From Trochalopteron elliotii (Eukaryota; Chordata; Aves; Passeriformes; Leiothrichidae): a stretch of 64,000 bases of DNA. Of the stretch, positions 1 through 13,600 are shown in pieces. Every line of letters starts with the position of its first letter. The first letter of the stretch is position 1. Below the pieces are notes generated by a model. That model did not search any database. It was not told the origin of the DNA and saw only the letters and a list, made by a program, of their open reading frames with translations. A program made the position numbers and the translations under genes. The stretch is taken from NCBI GenBank assembly GCA_024734555.1, contig JANPWX010020521.1:51498-115497 (forward strand). The letters run 5' to 3'.

Positions 1-335
1 CCCTCAGAGGCACCACCACTCAGAAAACCCTCACGTTCCCCCTGCAAAAGGCTGCTGGAAGCAGGGAAGCTGCCTGGGGCACCAAAAAATGAGAGCCAAT
101 TGGTTTGGACTGGGGTATAGAAGGGAAAAGGATGTGTTTATTCCTCCTTTAAGTCTCTCTGGATATTTGCTCATAAGCACCACTGCGATTCCCTTCCACT
201 GAGCAGAATTTGTTCATATGTTATCTGGCTGGGCAGATTCAAGGAAGAAACTTGACTCCTCCATGCCTCCTGCAAAGCTGAGCTAGGCAGAGGACACACC
301 AACCCCCAATTAAGTAGTAGCAGTAGTAGTAGCAG

Positions 336-410
<75 letters not shown>

Positions 411-1400
411 TTCCCTTTTCCAGAGGGAATACTGGTGACGTGAACTGTATCATGAGTCATATTTGTAGAGAGTGTGGTATAAGAGTACAGCAGTGAGTCA
501 CACCTTCTGGGATCTGTCCTGGTAAGGTACAGAACAATAGCATCACACACAGGAGTGCAGCTACAGGCACACACTCCATCCTGCTCCACTGCCTCAAGTT
601 GGGGCTACATTACTTTAATATAACTTTTCTTCACAGAGTTTAGAGATGGCATCTGAAGTAAAATTCACATTTCACAACTGAAACAAATTTCTAGGTGGTT
701 TCCTGAATCTCTTAAAAGAAATTACATCCATAACTATGAAATATCCACAGGTCCAGAACAGAAAAGCAAAGGCATCCCAAAATTAGACTTGCTTCTATCC
801 CACTGGATCAGTAAAAGTGAAATAGCACACAAACCAATTTGCAGCTTTACTGTTTTAGGTTTCCATACATTTCTCTATACAGCAAAAACTTATCACAAAC
901 CTTTTTTTCTTTTTCAAAAAATTTTGGCTGTGAGTTTAATAAGTAATGTAAAATGGGCAGACAGGTGACCTTGAGTCAAGTTCCTCTGAGAGAAGCTGTA
1001 ATAGTGGTATATAGGACGAAAAATTATTCTCAGTCTCTGAGAAGGTACAAATAATTTACAAGAAAATTAGGCATTTGGAGCCACTGTGAATGGAACCAGC
1101 TGTGATTGATCCAGGAGGATCCAGTTAACCCAGTAGCTTATTAGCAATAAGAAGAATTCACAGAAATATAAAAAAGTATCATTACTAAAAGTAAATGACC
1201 TGTGGAAGCAGAAAGATTAATCAATAAGGCTGATTCCCAAATAAAAGTCAGTGGTCCTTATGTGGCCTCTTTTTCATTTTTTCTCCCCATTTGAGTTCCT
1301 GATAAATTAAAATTGTTACCACAAAAAATATGTCTCATACCTACACCGTCCAGAAGTGTCCCAGACCTCTCCTGAATTTAGTGGTCTTTTAAAGTCCCTC
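1..1400. other. Non-coding stretch, no gene seen
   Basis: I see no splice-compatible coding exon or conserved domain here. The open frames are short or caused by the TTA microsatellite at 337-411. Sequence is AT-rich and unremarkable apart from that repeat. Confidence 0.6.
312..411. repeat. TAG/TTA trinucleotide microsatellite
   Basis: A short run of TAG/CAG units (about 312-335) passes directly into about 25 perfect TTA units. Reading it as protein gives only poly-Ile or poly-Leu, so it is not coding. Confidence 0.95.
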
Positions 1401-1680
1401 AAGAAAAAAAAAAGAAAAAAAAAGAAAAAAGAAGAAGAAGAAGAAGAAGAAGAAAAAGAAAAAGAAGAAGAAAAAGAAGAAGAAGAAGAAAAAGAAAAAG
1501 AAAAAGAAGAAGAAAAAGAAAAAGAAAAAGAAAAAGAAAAAGAAAAAGAAAAAGAAGAAGAAAAAGAAGAAGAAAAAGAAGAAGAAAGAAAAAGAAAAAG
1601 AAAAAGAAAAAGAAAAAGAAAAAGAAAAAGAAAAAGAAAAAGAAAAAGAAAAAGAAAAAGAAAAAAAGAAAAAGAAAAAA
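1401..1680. repeat. GAAAAA/GAA purine tract
   Basis: About 280 bp consist only of A and G on the plus strand, made of mixed GAA and GAAAAA units. The long open frames across it (Lys/Glu on plus, Phe/Leu/Ser on minus) are products of the repeat. A homopurine run of this length can form a triplex and is prone to length errors in assembly. Confidence 0.95.
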
Positions 1681-1712
1681 CCACCAGTGTGTTTCCAAAA
1701 TAAAAATTCCTT

Positions 1713-2690
1713 TCACATATGGAGATCATGGTGAAAGTGACAAGAGCTCGTGTTTCAAAATGGGACTATGTTCATTCCTGACTCAGAAGGCAATTTAAAA
1801 ACCCTTTTAAAGTTGTATCATACAAAAATCAAAAAACACAACAGTGATAAAAGATTTTGAATATTGATTGAATGTGGGAATATTTGAGTAACATATTTGA
1901 AATGTGCCAGCTGAGTTTTGTCCCCCAGTTCTCCCAGGACACCCAGTGCTCAGCAAATCTTCTGGCCCCTCACCTTAACCTCCTCTCCCACCTTGGAGGA
2001 CCCCAAAACCCTGGACACACCTAGAGTACACTAACCCCCCCACTTCCAAACCCCTCTCCCAACCCCTAACGTCTCCAAAACCTTCCACTCTGGGCCACAC
2101 CAAAAGAACTCAAACTCCTCCCACCACTTTGGGGCACCCCACACCCTCAGACAAGCCCCAATCCCACTACACTCTCCTTGAAAATTACCGGCAGACCAAC
2201 TTTTCTCACTTTTTTTCCAAAAAAATGCATTCACTACTCAAAAAACGCCACATTTTGAAGAGAAAAAATGGAAAAAAAAAAGTTAAAAACTTTTACGCTT
2301 ATTTTTGGAGCTTTCTTTTCAGGAGAATCCCAAGGGCTTTTTGCTGGCCCCAAGTTGTTGCGAAAATATCTGGGAATTCTGCCAGGTCCTCTTGTATTTC
2401 TGGGAATTTTGTATTCCCAGAATTTTGTATACCACTGCCAAGGTTTTGTTGTTATTTTGAGGCGAGAACTCAGAGATTTGGGGACTTCCCAAGACAGGGT
2501 GGGAGACATTGGATATCCTGTTTTTATGGAGGTGAATGAAAAAGAATTGGGAGTCCCTACCCCGCAGTCTGGGTGGTCAAGAATCCAAGTGGGAATTGGG
2601 CAGAAACAGGGAAAAAGGTGGGGAGGAAGAGAGGGGCAATTCAGCAGGGAGCGGGGAGACTGAGGAGGAAGGGGCTCAGTGTGGGGCACA
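1713..2690. other. Non-coding stretch, no gene seen
   Basis: Moderately C-rich at first, then T- and G-rich. Overlapping open frames on both strands show no domain, no signal peptide and no cysteine pattern like the neighbouring genes. I cannot assign a function. Confidence 0.5.
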
Positions 2691-3935
2691 GTGCCCCAAA
2701 CACTGGGATAACAATGCCCTGAAATTTGGAGTTACAACACCTTTGTATTGGAAAATTGAAAAATGAATGTATTGGAACATGGAAAATTGAAATTTGGAGT
2801 ACAACACCCCCCAAAATTGGGGGTCATATTGTCCCACACTTTTGGGCCTCATTGTCCCAAACACTGGGGTCGTGTTACTCCCCATTTTGGGGTCAAAACA
2901 TGCCAAAATTGGGGGCCAAAATGCATCACACTTAGGGGCCATGACATCCTACACTTTGGGGTTAAAGTGCTCCCCACATGGGGGTCATAGTGCCCCACAT
3001 TTATGGATAGAAGCACCCCAAATTTGTTGTTACATTGTCCCACATTTTGGAGTCACAGTGCCTCACACTTTGGAGTCAAAATGCCCTACACTTGGGGACC
3101 ACATTGCCACAGTCTCTGGAGTTGCAATGTCCCTCACTTGGAGGTCACAATGCCACATCCTTAAAGGCTACAATGCCTCCCATTTTAGGGGCAGAACACC
3201 ACATATTTTGGGGTCAGAATACCCTGTACTTCAGGGTCAGAGTGTCCTATGTCTTGGTTAACAGTGCCCCACTCTTAGGGATTTCAGTGCCACACGCTCT
3301 TGGGTCACATTGTTCCACACTCTGCTGTCAAGACACCTCACACTTGAGGGAGTCATAGTGTGCCACACTTTTGGGTCACAGTGACTCACATATGGGGATC
3401 TCAATACCTCAGACCTGGGGGTCACAGTGCCCCATATTTTGGGGTCACAATGCCTGCATTTTGGGGCAAAAACTCTTCACACTTGGGGATCACATTGCCC
3501 CACACTTGGGTGTCACAGTGTTTTACTCTTTGGGGTTACAGTGATCCACGCATAGGCATCACTTTTCCCCAGACTTGTGGGTCACGGTACTCCACATTGT
3601 GGACATACCACATGATTTAGAGTCAAATTGACCCACAATTTGGGATCATAGTACCCCACTCTTTGGAGTAACACTGCACCACACTTTGGGATCATACATA
3701 ACCACACTTAGGGGTTACAGTGACTTTTAGGTCACATGGTGCCTCAACTTGCAGTCAAAATGCCTCACATTTGGGGTTGTGTTGGGGGCCATGGTGCTAC
3801 AAATTTAGGGGTCACAGTGTCCTGGACATTGGGGTCAGAATGCCACATACTTTGGGGCTGCAATGCCCTACATAAGGGTCCCAGTGCCCCACAGTTGGGG
3901 ACCACATTGACCCACATTTAGACATAAAATATCCC
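2690..3935. repeat. Minisatellite, ~24-bp unit, about 50 degenerate copies
   Basis: The unit is close to GGGGTCACAGTGCCCCACACTTT, repeated in tandem with frequent substitutions and small length changes. Since the unit is about eight codons long, several frames stay open for 60-155 residues, which mimics coding sequence. There are no splice sites, start context or domain to support a gene. It lies beyond the 3' end of the FCGBP-like gene. Confidence 0.9.
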
Positions 3936-4627
3936 TACCTGTTGGGATGATGACCTCGCAGTTTTCCAACTTAGCAAATAAATCTCAAATTCACACCTGC
4001 AAAAAGCCTTTAGAAGCATTTATTGAATGTTGTATCAAAACCAGCTGTTGGCAATATCATTTTTATATGGGAAAGAACACTAGGATTTATATCTTTTTGA
4101 CCTGAATTTGATATATTTCTGAGTTTGAGGGGGTGGATGGGACATCAGGGCATTAGGATCCACTCAAAATCTATTTGAGAAAAATCTAGGAAAATTTCAT
4201 GGATTTGAGCCCAAATCCAGAATTTTCCTAAATTTGGAGGATTTCAGGTGATCCACCTATGGGATCGGATAGATGGGAGCATCAACTTCCTGACGGGTCT
4301 GTTGGGAAATGTGGCTGGAAGAGAAAGAAACACATCATTTTAGGCAGAAATGGGTCAGTTTTGGCAAAAATTGAAAAGCATTATGCAAAATGGATTATTA
4401 ATATGCAAATAATGGGCCTTTTTACACAAAAGTGGGGCAGCATTTTGTGTAATGGTCTGATTTGGGGAAAGCAGCTAATCTGGGAGTAAAAATGGTATTT
4501 ACTATGCAAAATGGCTCATTGGGAAAAATATCTTATTATTGGGAATAAAAAGGCCCCTTATAATGCTACATAGCTCATTTCTTGGCAAAGCAGTTGCTTA
4601 CCCAGATCGTTCCCACAGGATCCTGCC
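3936..4627. other. 3' flank of the FCGBP-like gene
   Basis: No further cysteine-rich exon is seen downstream of the last FCGBP-like exon. On the minus strand the first AATAAA-type hexamer I find is at 4019-4024, about 600 nt after the stop, and it could be the polyadenylation signal. Part of the stretch (4310-4600) is a loose repeat of phrases like GCAAAATGGCTCATTATTGG. Confidence 0.4.
4019..4024 (-). promoter_or_regulatory. Possible polyadenylation signal AATAAA
   Basis: Plus-strand TTTATT reads AATAAA on the gene strand about 600 nt after the FCGBP-like stop codon. There is no transcript evidence. Confidence 0.25.
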
Positions 4628-4634
4628 TCAGTCG
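4628..4634 (-). CDS. FCGBP-like: FCGBP-like terminal exon: Cys-Asp-stop
   Basis: The acceptor CATCCGCAG is followed by CGACTGA, which gives C-D-stop after exon 11. In another frame the same exon reads EAGSCGNDLG and ends at a good donor (GG|GTAAGC). The stop may therefore come from a frameshift in an exon that once continued into a C8 domain. Confidence 0.5.
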
Positions 4635-7600
4635 CTGCGGATGAAACCAAAGAAACTGGAAAATTCCTTCCAGGATCTTCCCAGCCCCTCCCCCTCTGAC
4701 ATTATTGCCAAATTTCTGAGTAGGAAAACATAATTTCCTTGGATTTTGGGGTAAAAAAATTAGGAATTACTTACCATCCAGCAAAATCCCGGGATTTCCA
4801 CATGTCGACCACTTCTCCAACACTTCGGGCATCGCGTCCATCTGGAAGCTTCAGGTCATCTCTGGGGTTTCCATTGAAATTCCCACAGGGGGCACAGAGA
4901 CGAGAGGCCAGGCCTGAGGTCACAGTGATGGTCGCCTTCCCATCCTGGGTGATGGTGATGGACATCCCAGAGCTATGGGTGATGGTGACATTCTCAGGGG
5001 ACGATGCCACAAAGAGGGAGTCAGAGATGGTGGTGGGGGGCCGGGTGAAGAGGCCATTGACCTGAGAAAATATCAGAAAATTACAAAAAACATGATAGAA
5101 AACCGTTTTGTTCTTGGGCAAAGGGCTCTACTTGGCTAGAGCCAAAATCACTCTTTTGGTGAAAATGGCTCATTATTGGGCAAAATCACTCCACATCAGA
5201 CAAAGTAGCTTACTACCAGAGAAAATTTAGAGAGATTTTTGCCCAGATCTTTCTAGATTGACCCAAACCACCCAAAACCCCCTCACCTGCTCCACTCACC
5301 CACACCTCCATGTTGCCATTGACGCTTACAACCCCCTCACGGACAAAGATGATGGCAGCCGTGGCTGCAGGGACATTCATGTCACGACAGTCGCTGACCT
5401 CCATCACCACCTTGAACCAATCCGGTGCCTCTTCATTGCAGAGGGCTGATACCTTGTAGGTGCCGCTGGCCAACAGGGGCCCAGCAACACCATCAAAGGT
5501 GGTCAAAGTGGCTCCAGGCTTGATCTGGCAGTGGCCTTCCCTCCTGGCACACACCTGTGCCCCATCGCGGGTGAGGCACACCTGGTCCTGGGAACATCGT
5601 GTGTCCCGGCACACTAGTCCCCGTGATGGGTGACAGTGGCATTCCTTGGAGCAGTTGTTGAAGGTGACAGTCTCACCTGCCTGGAACAGGAAATCTCACA
5701 GGTTAAGCACAACCTCCCAAACTTTGGGGGAATTTCCCAAATTCCAAGAGGAGAAATCCTGTAAAGCAAGAAATTCAGGTGGATTTGGGGGAATTTGAGC
5801 AGCTCAGCTAGTTAATGGTAACTTTTTCCCTGCTAATCACAAATTTTTGATGTCCTTTTTCACCACAACTTGTTCCTTTTTTCTCATTAATTATTAATTC
5901 ATTTCTCCTGGGTACTCCCTCACTAATTGTCCTTTATTTTCCCCCACCAATTGTCCTTTTTGCTGCTAATTGTCCTTTTTTCCCCCCCAAACCCTCTGGA
6001 ACTTTCTAGATGGGGCACCTCAACCCCCAACCTGATTCCCAGAAAACCAACTCCCCAGCCTTGGGTGTCACCTGCCCTGTCACCTGACCTTGAGGTAGCG
6101 TCCCCTGTGGAGGCAGCCGCAGCGCTCAGGTGACACGCAGGAGTCCCCATCAAAGACAAACCCCTCATCACACTGACACCCCTCAAAGCACCCCCAGGTG
6201 CAGGGGGAGGGGCCCACGAGGGCAGCACAGGTGAGGTCACAGGTGCGGGTGCAGAGCTCATAGTGGCTGTTTGGGGGGCAGGACAGGGCTGGAGAAAAAG
6301 GAAAAAACACCATTTTTGGGACAATTTCAAAATTGTGCAGGGTTTTGGTCAAATTTGAAGGTTTTCAGGGAAAAAAAGGTTATGTTTTTTAATTTGAAGT
6401 AGTCTTTTTAAAAATGGGAGGCTTTTTCCTAATTTGAGCATTTTCATCAAAACTGAGGGGGTTTTCTGATCAAAATTTGGTTTGTTTTTATTTTAATTTG
6501 AGTGCATCATTCCAAACCTATTATTCCTCCATACTGGAGTGTTTTCAGTAAAATATTATTCCTTTTACCTAAATGGACAGTTTCTTTAAAAATTGAGGGC
6601 TTTTTCTTCAGGAAATTTGAGCTTTTTTTCCAGAATTGGAAGGGTTTTAGCAAAATCAGAAGGTTTTCTGCAAAATATTTTTTTCCAAAGTGAAAGGGGG
6701 TTTTTATTAATTAGAGGAAAGAAGTTCAAAATTGGAGGGGATTTTTCAAAATTTGATTATTTTTATAAATGGCGAACAATTTTTCCAGATTTATGAGGAC
6801 TTTTTCACAACTGAAAGGTTTTAATCAAAATCAAGAGAGAACTTCCAAATTTTAAAGGAATTTTTTTGATAATGGGAAGATGTCTTTTTCAAAAAAGAAG
6901 GGAATTTTTCTAAAATCTCAGTGAATTCTTTCAAAAATAGAAGGCTCTTGTGAAATTTGAAATTTTTTCACTTTTTTAGTTTTTTTTAAATACTGGAGGA
7001 TATTTTCTAGAACTTGAAGGAATTTTTGCAAAATGCTAAGATATTTTTGAAATGCAGGGGAATTTTTTCAAAATTTGAGGCAACATTTTCCAAAAAGAGG
7101 AAAATTTTCCCTAGCTGGGGGAATTCCTTTCCATAACTCTTTTTCCAAAACTTGAGGAATTTTTTTTCCCAATATTTTCCCCCCCACCCCAGGAGAAAAT
7201 GTAGCTTTTGAGGAAAAGAGGACCTGGAATGGCAAAATTTTTCCTGACTTACGGCAGAACTCCTTTGTCCTCCATGCCCTGACAGTAGCGCCAGCGGCTT
7301 GGCAAGCGGTGGCATATGCTTGCAGTGCATGGCACAAGGCGGCACGGTCCCCACGGGCAGCACAGACATCATGGACACAGTGGGTGAAATATTCCACAGG
7401 GCTGATGCGTGGGTGGCATGCCTGGAATGGCCCTTCTGCATCACGGATGATCCCACAGGATCCATTCCTGCCATACATTGCCTCGTTGGCGATATCACAC
7501 TTGCTGCACACACCATCATCACAGCCATCACTGCATGCTCTGTCCTTCTCTGGAACCTTCCAGGAGGTGACAAATTCCTGGGTGGTTCTTGCCAGTGCCC

Positions 7601-10600
7601 CACTGGGCAGCCGGAAGTCATCACTGGGATCCCCATCATAATCACCGCCCAAGCCACACAGCCGGCCATGGTAGATATCGGGGACAGTGATGAGGAGGAA
7701 GGTGGCTGTATTGTAGAGGATGCGGACTCCCGCAGCAGTGTGGAGGACAATGTTACTCCCCTCTTGGCCAATGCGGAGGTTCTTGTCCTCTGTCACCAGT
7801 GGGAGAGTGTAGTGTTCCAAGTCCACCTGGAATGGGGACAGGGTGACACACCTGTCACTTGGAATAGAGTTACTAGATCCCACTCCACAGTGACTGTGTT
7901 GCTGTGGAGGGAAACACCATCCTTATAACCATATCATCACCATGGGAATCACTAGATCCTCTCCACATTTAATTTTGTACCCATGTAAAAATTTTGTAAT
8001 TTAATATTGTACCCATGGACACCACCACCCACTTCATCATCACTGCATCTCTATGGGGGTCTCCAGACTTACCATCACTTCCCACCTCCGTCCCCGCTCC
8101 ATGGTGACAGTGTACCCATGGATGGATACCACCACCCTCTTCATCAGCACTGGGTCACCATGACTGCCTGCCTCATGCTCCACCAACACCGTGAAGTTGA
8201 CCAACCGCTGTGCCGGCTCACACACCCGTGCCAGGATGTAAGTGCAGGATCCCGGGATATTGAAGGTGCGTCCGTCAAAGGTGACATAGTGGGGGTCTCC
8301 TGACACAACCAACCGGCCATAACCCGTGGGGTGACATCCCAACACTCCATCTTCCACCCGACACTCCTCGTGGGCACCGCAGAATGCCTCCTGGCAGGTC
8401 ACTGTGCCATTGGTGCTGCAGCGGCAGCGCTCCCGGCATGAGGGGTAAAACTCAGTGTCCTTTTGGTAGTAGTGACCAAGGTACTCACAGCCACACTCAG
8501 AGTGGGGGACACAGTCAGAGCCGCTGAGGACATAACCGGTGTCGCAGAAACAGCCCTCGGAGCAAGGAGTTACGGGACAGGAGTTTGGGACGGAGGAGGT
8601 ATGGCAGGTGGGCTGGCAGGGGCTTCCACAGAGCTCATAGTGGGAGTGAGGGGGACAGGAAAGAGCTGGGGGGAAAAAAGAAGGAAATAGGTAGTGAGGG
8701 GAATATCCAAAGGGAAGGGGAGTCCCTCAAGGAAGGAAGGCAGGAAAAAAGGAGGGAGGGAGGGACAGGGAGGGAGGGATGGAGGGGAGGTAGGGAAGGG
8801 AGGGGAGAGGACAGAGGGTCCCATTTGCCCCTATCCCACCCACACTCACCGCAGAACTCTGCTGTCCTCCACGTCTCCACAACCACCCCCTGACTCTGGC
8901 ATGCGGTGACATAGGCAGAGATACCCTGACACACAGTGTCACGGTGTCCCTTGTAGTGACAGGCATCAAAAGCACAGTCCTGCAGGAACGGCTCCGGGTT
9001 GATGACACGGTGACACTCCTGGAAGGGTCCCCCTGCTTGGGTGATCACCCCACAGTATCTGTCCCCACGGTACGGCTGCACCTTCACTGCATCACATACT
9101 GGGCACTCTGAACCACAACCAGCTGAGCACCCGGGGACGTCCCCCACTTTCCAGCTGTCACCCAGCTGGGTCTCATCAGAGGCGCGGTGGCCAGCAGGGG
9201 TGACAAAGTCATCATCAGGGTCACCATTGGCGTTGCCGCAGAGGCCACAGACAGCACCAAAGTAGGTGGTGGGAAGGATGACACGGGCGTAGCTGTACCA
9301 GTCAAAGGTGACAGTGACACCAAAGTCAGTGGTGATGAAGCCATGGACACCACGGTAGAACACGGAAAAATGGGGGTGGGTGAAGGGAAGGGACACAAAG
9401 GCACCATCCACCTGCAGGAAGGAGAGGAAGACAAAGGATGGAGACAGGAGGGAAGAGGTTCGAAATCATAGTTTGGTAGTTTTATTTTATTTTGTTATTG
9501 TATTTTTATTTATATTATAATTTTATTTTAATTTATCTTATATTTTTAATTATTGTTTTCCTTTGCATTTGTTTCTTATTGACATTTTTTGGCTTTAATT
9601 TTTATTTTTATGCTTTTTATTATTATTTACTTTTTTGTATTTTTATTTGAATTATTTTTATATTTTAATTAGGTTTTAATAGAGTATATCTTTAATATAA
9701 TCTGGATAAAAATTGGGGAAAATTAAGAATTAGGCAGAAAAAGAAGGAATTTGCAACAAGAAGTTGGATTTAGAGAGGAAAGGAGAATTTGTTGGGGAAA
9801 AATGGGAGTGAAAATGGAATGTCAGGGAACATAGGTGATTTGGGGGAACTTGGAGGATTGGGAAAATAGTATTTTTAGGGGAAAGAGGTGGTTTGGGGGG
9901 AAAAAGTAGCATTTGAGAGATAAAAGGAGGATTTGAGTGAAAAGAATGGTACTTAGGCAGAAAAAGAGGAGAATTTGCAGACAAAGAGAAGCATTTTAGG
10001 GGAATTTTTTTTTTTTTGGTGAAAAGGGGATTTTGCAGGGAAAAAGAATAATTTTGAGGGCAAATTGGGGATTTTTTGGGAAAAGGGGAATTTCAGGGGA
10101 AATGAAGAGGAATTTGAGGGAAAAGGGAGGACTCCAGGGGTAAAAAGGGATACTTAGTGAAAAAAAGGTATTTGGGGAGATAAAGGGGATTTGAGGGATA
10201 AAAAGGGGGGGTTGGGTGAAAAAAGGGGGTAACACCGTGGAAAACAACCACCGGGGCAGCCGTGCCGTATCCTTCACCAAGACTGTCAACCTGGAGGTCT
10301 ATGGGAGTGTCATCAGCATGAGCCAGGAGCNGGATCGAATAGTTTTGGGGAGATAAAGGGGATTTGAGGGATAAAAAGGGGGGGTTGGGTGAAAAAAGGG
10401 GGTAATCTGGGGGAAAATGGAGAATTTGGCATTAAAAAAGGGTACTTTGGGGGAAAAAAAGAAGACTTTGGGGGGATAAAGTTAATTAGAATGGAAAAAA
10501 AGTGGAATATGAGGGAATTTGGGGGTGAAAAGAATTTTTGAGGGAATTTTGGGGGTGAAAGGAATTTCTTGAGGGGTTTCCCACCTTGACCTTGCGTGGG

Positions 10601-13600
10601 TGCTCCTGGCTCATGCTGATGACACTCCCATAGACCTCCAGGTTGACAGTCTTGGTGAAGGATACGGCACGGCTGCCCCGGTGGTTGTTTTCCACGGTGA
10701 CATTGAAGGGAACCAGGGTGGGCTTGGGGATGCAGAGGGCAGCAAACTGGTAGATGCAGGAGCCTTGGAAGTCAAACCTCACCCCGTCAAAGGTGGTGTA
10801 GTGCGGGTCACCCGTGCCAATGCAAGTGTAGTGCTTGTTGGGTGTACACCTGGCGATGCCATTAACCGTGACACACTTCTCATGGGGTCTACATCCCCCT
10901 GGCTTACAAGTCACTGCCCCTGAAACCTCACACTGGCACCGCTTCTGGCAGCTCCCATCTTCCCAAAATTCCTCATGGAGCTTGTAGGACCGATTGTTGT
11001 GGACACAAGCAGAGACAGTGGTGCTGGGGTTGTTCGTTGCCTTGATGCCTACAAGGAATTTAAGAGCCTGTGAGACATTATACAAGGATGGTCCTCAGAA
11101 AAGCCCCAGTGGAATTCCATGTGTTGTGGACACCTGAAGACAAATCAGGAGGGCTTAGGGGTATTTTAGGAAGAGCCAATCAATGCAAGCCTTCCCTGCA
11201 ATGGAGGTGTTGGTTACATTAACACCTAAACTAGAGTTCAGGATACACTCCACAGGGACAACCCACAGGAGAAATCTCAGCACAGTTCCTTGGTTTTTGG
11301 GCAGCTGGAGTGAGATCAGGTAGATTTTGGGGTCATTCCTTCCCCACTGTTTTTGTTGATGCCTACAAGGATTGTGGAGTCCATGAGACATCACACAGGA
11401 TCACCTGCAGGAAATTGCTGGAAATTCCATGTGTTATGGACACCTGGGGTCAGATTAGGTGGATAGGTGGATTTTGGGATGTTTTGGAGTGAAAAGACAC
11501 ATTGATTGTGTTGATGCCTACAACCATTGCTCTAGGCTAATACTCACAGCTAAGGTCTCACATGGATCCTCTTCTCCCTTCCCCAAGATTCTCACAGATC
11601 CCCACATGAACTCACCACACCCCTCCATGCCCTGTGCAATCTCCTGGTCTCCACAATCTTCCTGGCATGAGGGATCTCTCCAGCTTTCTGCCCAATCCTC
11701 ACCACCTTCACCAGGAATACCATTGGGAACCATGGCTTCATCGTCTGTATCTTCATTGAAGTTGCCACAGAGGCCACAGATGGCCCCAAAATAGTTGCTG
11801 GGCACTGCCACCATGATAACCTGGTCCTCATCATAGGTCACCTGCAGCCCAAAATCTGTTTGGAGGATAGTCCGACCCTCATTTTGGAAAATCTGGACTT
11901 TTCCGTCTTCCAGGGTGGCTGGAAAGTTGGTGGGTTTGTTGTTAACCTTGTGGGGCAGGAAGATGAGAAGGAGGGTTAAACCTCAGCAGGTGGTTCCCAA
12001 TCCCACAAAAAGCACATAAGTACAAATAGAGGGAGAAACGATTTTATGAATAATCAATTTTCATTATAAATTAGAATTTTTGCCCTTCTTCCTGGAGATT
12101 CACACCAAGAAAAGCTCAAACCCCCAGTCTGAACCATTTTCTACATCTTCTGAGCTAATCTTGTTTGCAAATACATTCCACCTGGAAAATTGATTAGGAA
12201 TGGAAAAAATGCCCCAAATTCCACAGGTGTGGTGGTTCTACTTATTTTTTAAAGTCAACATCAATATTGCAATGATTTATCGTCTCACACTTTTCTTGAT
12301 ATTTTTCCTTGTTTTTTGAAGGTCAAACTCACCCAGAAATTTTAATCCACTTGGAACAAATGGTTTTATTGGGAACCATACATATCAGATGAATCTGACA
12401 CCTGGAGAAACTAACCTGGATGGTCTTGTCCTCACCGGCACGGATGGAGACATTGTAGGTGTAGACATAGACATTGGCCAATGGCTTCTCGGAGTGATGC
12501 TGGCTCCGCTGCTCTTCCACAGTGAAGGGCTCCAGGGTGGGGTCAGCCCCACAGTACTTGGCCAGGGTGTACCTGCAGCCACCATGAGAGGACACAGAGG
12601 CCCCATCAAAGGTGTGGTACTGCAGGGATGGGGAGCCTGTGCAGGTGCCCAGGTAGTCATGGCGGCAGGTGGGCGTGCCCTTGTCCAAGTGACAGCTCTC
12701 CTTAGGGCGGCAGTGCACCTGCCGGCAGGGGTCTGTGGGTTTATTAGTGACAGAGAATTAAATTCCATAATTGATGATATCATTGATATGTGTAAGTATA
12801 TATATATTTATATACTTTGCATGGTTTTATATCTGATTTGTGGTTACATGTAAGTATTTCTATATTATTTATAAATTTTTATATATCATCTCTATGTTTG
12901 TTTAGATATTATTGCTTATGCGTTTCCATCATACGGAATTGTTAGAAATATAATAAATGTATATGTTTCTAAATAATGTATAAATATAAATTTATCACAG
13001 ACATGTTATCTCATATAGATATTGTATTTGTCTCTTACACTTAGATATTTACCATTTATGATATGCTTATATTTATAGATAGTGATTTTTATGTATTATT
13101 TATGTATTTCTCCACTGATTTGTATTCATTTATTTAGTATATTACATTTAGGGTTTTTTACCATTGTTCCTATATGTTTATACTAGTATATATGTCTATA
13201 TTAGTATTTTTTTAAATGTTATATTATAATAATATATTATCATATAATGTTATAGATTATTATAATAGAATAATATTATTATGCAATTGTATTACTTTTA
13301 ATTGATTTTTGTCATTTGCACAATTACATATAATTAAATATAATTAGTATACATATCTGTTATTGATATGTATATAATTCTAGATCATTTATTGATAACA
13401 AAGTCCACCTCCACTCACCACTGTCACAAGCTCCTTCTGCTCCATAGCGCTTCCCCTGCCCCATCCCAACGTTCCACACCCCAAATGCTGCTGTCTCATG
13501 CTCCACACGATGAATTCCAAATCCGCTTCCCAAATTTATCCCAACCCATGAATATTCTGTCCCAGGGATTGGGTCCCATGCCACACTCCCTAACGGCCTC

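Noticed and set aside
1356..1729. Open frames of 105-137 codons on both strands
   Set aside because: They are translations of the GAAAA purine tract (Lys/Glu or Phe/Leu only).
2763..3620. Open frames of 75-155 codons
   Set aside because: They come from the 24-bp minisatellite. No domain, no splice sites, no start context.
2690..3935. CRISPR-like array
   Set aside because: The repeats are contiguous and degenerate without unique spacers, and the genome is avian.
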